Assembly (NCBI RefSeq): GCF_900637975.1
Contig: NZ_LR134477.1
Location: 992,001 to 1,056,000 of the forward strand
Length of the DNA: 64,000 nucleotides
Direction of reading: 5' to 3'
DNA from: Actinomyces viscosus
GTDB lineage: Bacteria; Actinomycetota; Actinomycetes; Actinomycetales; Actinomycetaceae
Shown: in pieces, positions 63,514 to 64,000 of the stretch
How positions within the stretch are numbered: the stretch's first letter is position 1
How the letters are laid out: every line of letters starts with the position of its first letter
Position numbers and translations under genes: made by a program
Notes under the pieces: generated by a model
Seen by the model: the letters and a program-made list of their open reading frames with translations, nothing else
Told to the model about the DNA's origin: nothing
The model's database searches: none

Positions 63514-63651
63514 TGTGTAATCCAGTCCGTCCTCACGACGCGCCACTCTCAGTTATCCCCGTATTTTCAACACGAACTCGTGTCGGATCACACGCCGCGC
63601 CAATCGAGAACCTACTGTCATTACGATATTCCAGTCGGTAACATCCACAGC

Positions 63652-64000
63652 ATGGATGAGTTGAGCGCTCCGGGGGTGTCTGCACTGCGACAGGCGCAGG
63701 ACACAATTATTGAACACTCACTGGACCGCATCAGTTCGGCCCACGATTTCTACCGAACCCTGCCGGAAGGATCTCGCGACCAGATCGCGGCGGTGGCCCG
63801 CCTGGGCGTCACGATGTTCGTCGACTCGGCGGAGAACCCCGAGACCCCGCTGGTTCCCTCCCAGATCTTCTCCGTGGCCCCCGCCGCCCTGACCGGGGTC
63901 ATCACGCTGGAACAGACCCTTGCCCTGGTGCGAACGGTCCTCGACGTCGTTGTTGACGAGGCTCCTCGCGCGGTCCCCAAGGAGGACCACGACACGGTCC
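63652..64000 (+). CDS. PucR-type transcriptional regulator, N-terminal part
   Basis: The frame opens at the ATG at 63652 (MDELSAPGVSALRQAQDTII) and runs out of the window after 116 codons. It reads EHSLDRISSAHDFYRTLPEG and IAAVARLGVTMFVDSAENPE, then SQIFSVAPAALTGVITLEQT. This resembles the start of the PucR-like regulator that accompanies aceE and fatty-acid genes in actinobacteria (Rv2242/FasR). The C-terminal helix-turn-helix is outside the window, so the call leans on neighbourhood. Confidence 0.65.
   Translation, partial: MDELSAPGVSALRQAQDTIIEHSLDRISSAHDFYRTLPEGSRDQIAAVARLGVTMFVDSAENPETPLVPSQIFSVAPAALTGVITLEQTLALVRTVLDVVVDEAPRAVPKEDHDTV

Overview
The window reads as a chromosomal segment of a high-GC actinobacterium, most likely an Actinomyces-type oral actinomycete. 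The support is the base composition (about two thirds G+C in core genes), an actinobacterial Pup-ligase/Dop/ARC cluster, a DUF3052-aceE pair and a DUF222/HNH gene. The genus is an inference from gene content, not from a marker gene.

Left part (1-15.9 kb), nearly all on the minus strand: pyk (cut by the window edge), lgt, a TrpC-family protein that has lost several catalytic residues, hisI with an overlapping DUF2752 gene, two DUF4190 membrane proteins, then hisF. Above hisF is a tightly packed series read in the order DyP peroxidase, encapsulin shell, trmI, arc, dop, pup, pafA, a membrane-anchored FKBP-like protein, hisF. The peroxidase ends in an encapsulin targeting peptide, so DyP and shell should form a loaded nanocompartment. 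The pup and pafA genes overlap directly, where many actinobacteria carry the 20S proteasome genes prcBA.

Middle part (16-36.5 kb): an IS5-type element sits in the wreck of a toxin-antitoxin pair. It is followed by a site-2 protease, a RecB-like nuclease with a four-cysteine cluster, a YeeE/TusA thiosulfate-type module with a frameshifted transporter, an aldo/keto reductase, an FSP1-like flavoprotein, an M3 peptidase, a TetR-regulated drug exporter with a clear 36-base operator, a GNAT/NTP-PPase fusion, membrane proteins, twin DUF805 genes with near-identical terminators, tRNA-Leu(GAG), a hexose-6-phosphate mutarotase and an AI-2E family transporter.

Right-centre (36.5-55.3 kb) is the plastic zone. 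After dnaE2 comes a DUF222/HNH gene broken by a frameshift and by an IS110 element whose left end can fold as a structured RNA. Then follow a truncated dapA-like pseudogene, a decayed IS1380 copy with a TTAG target duplication, an IS3 remnant and an acetyltransferase. An AT-richer island carries an XRE regulator, an HNH nuclease, two proteins of unknown function and a RhuM-like protein. It ends at an IS1634-type element bounded by a perfect 367-base direct repeat, which fits the very long target duplications known for this IS family.

The right end returns to core genes: DUF1266, YdeI-like, tRNA-Val(UAC), DUF3052, aceE, a DUF3060-like lipoprotein, aspA and the start of a PucR-type regulator.
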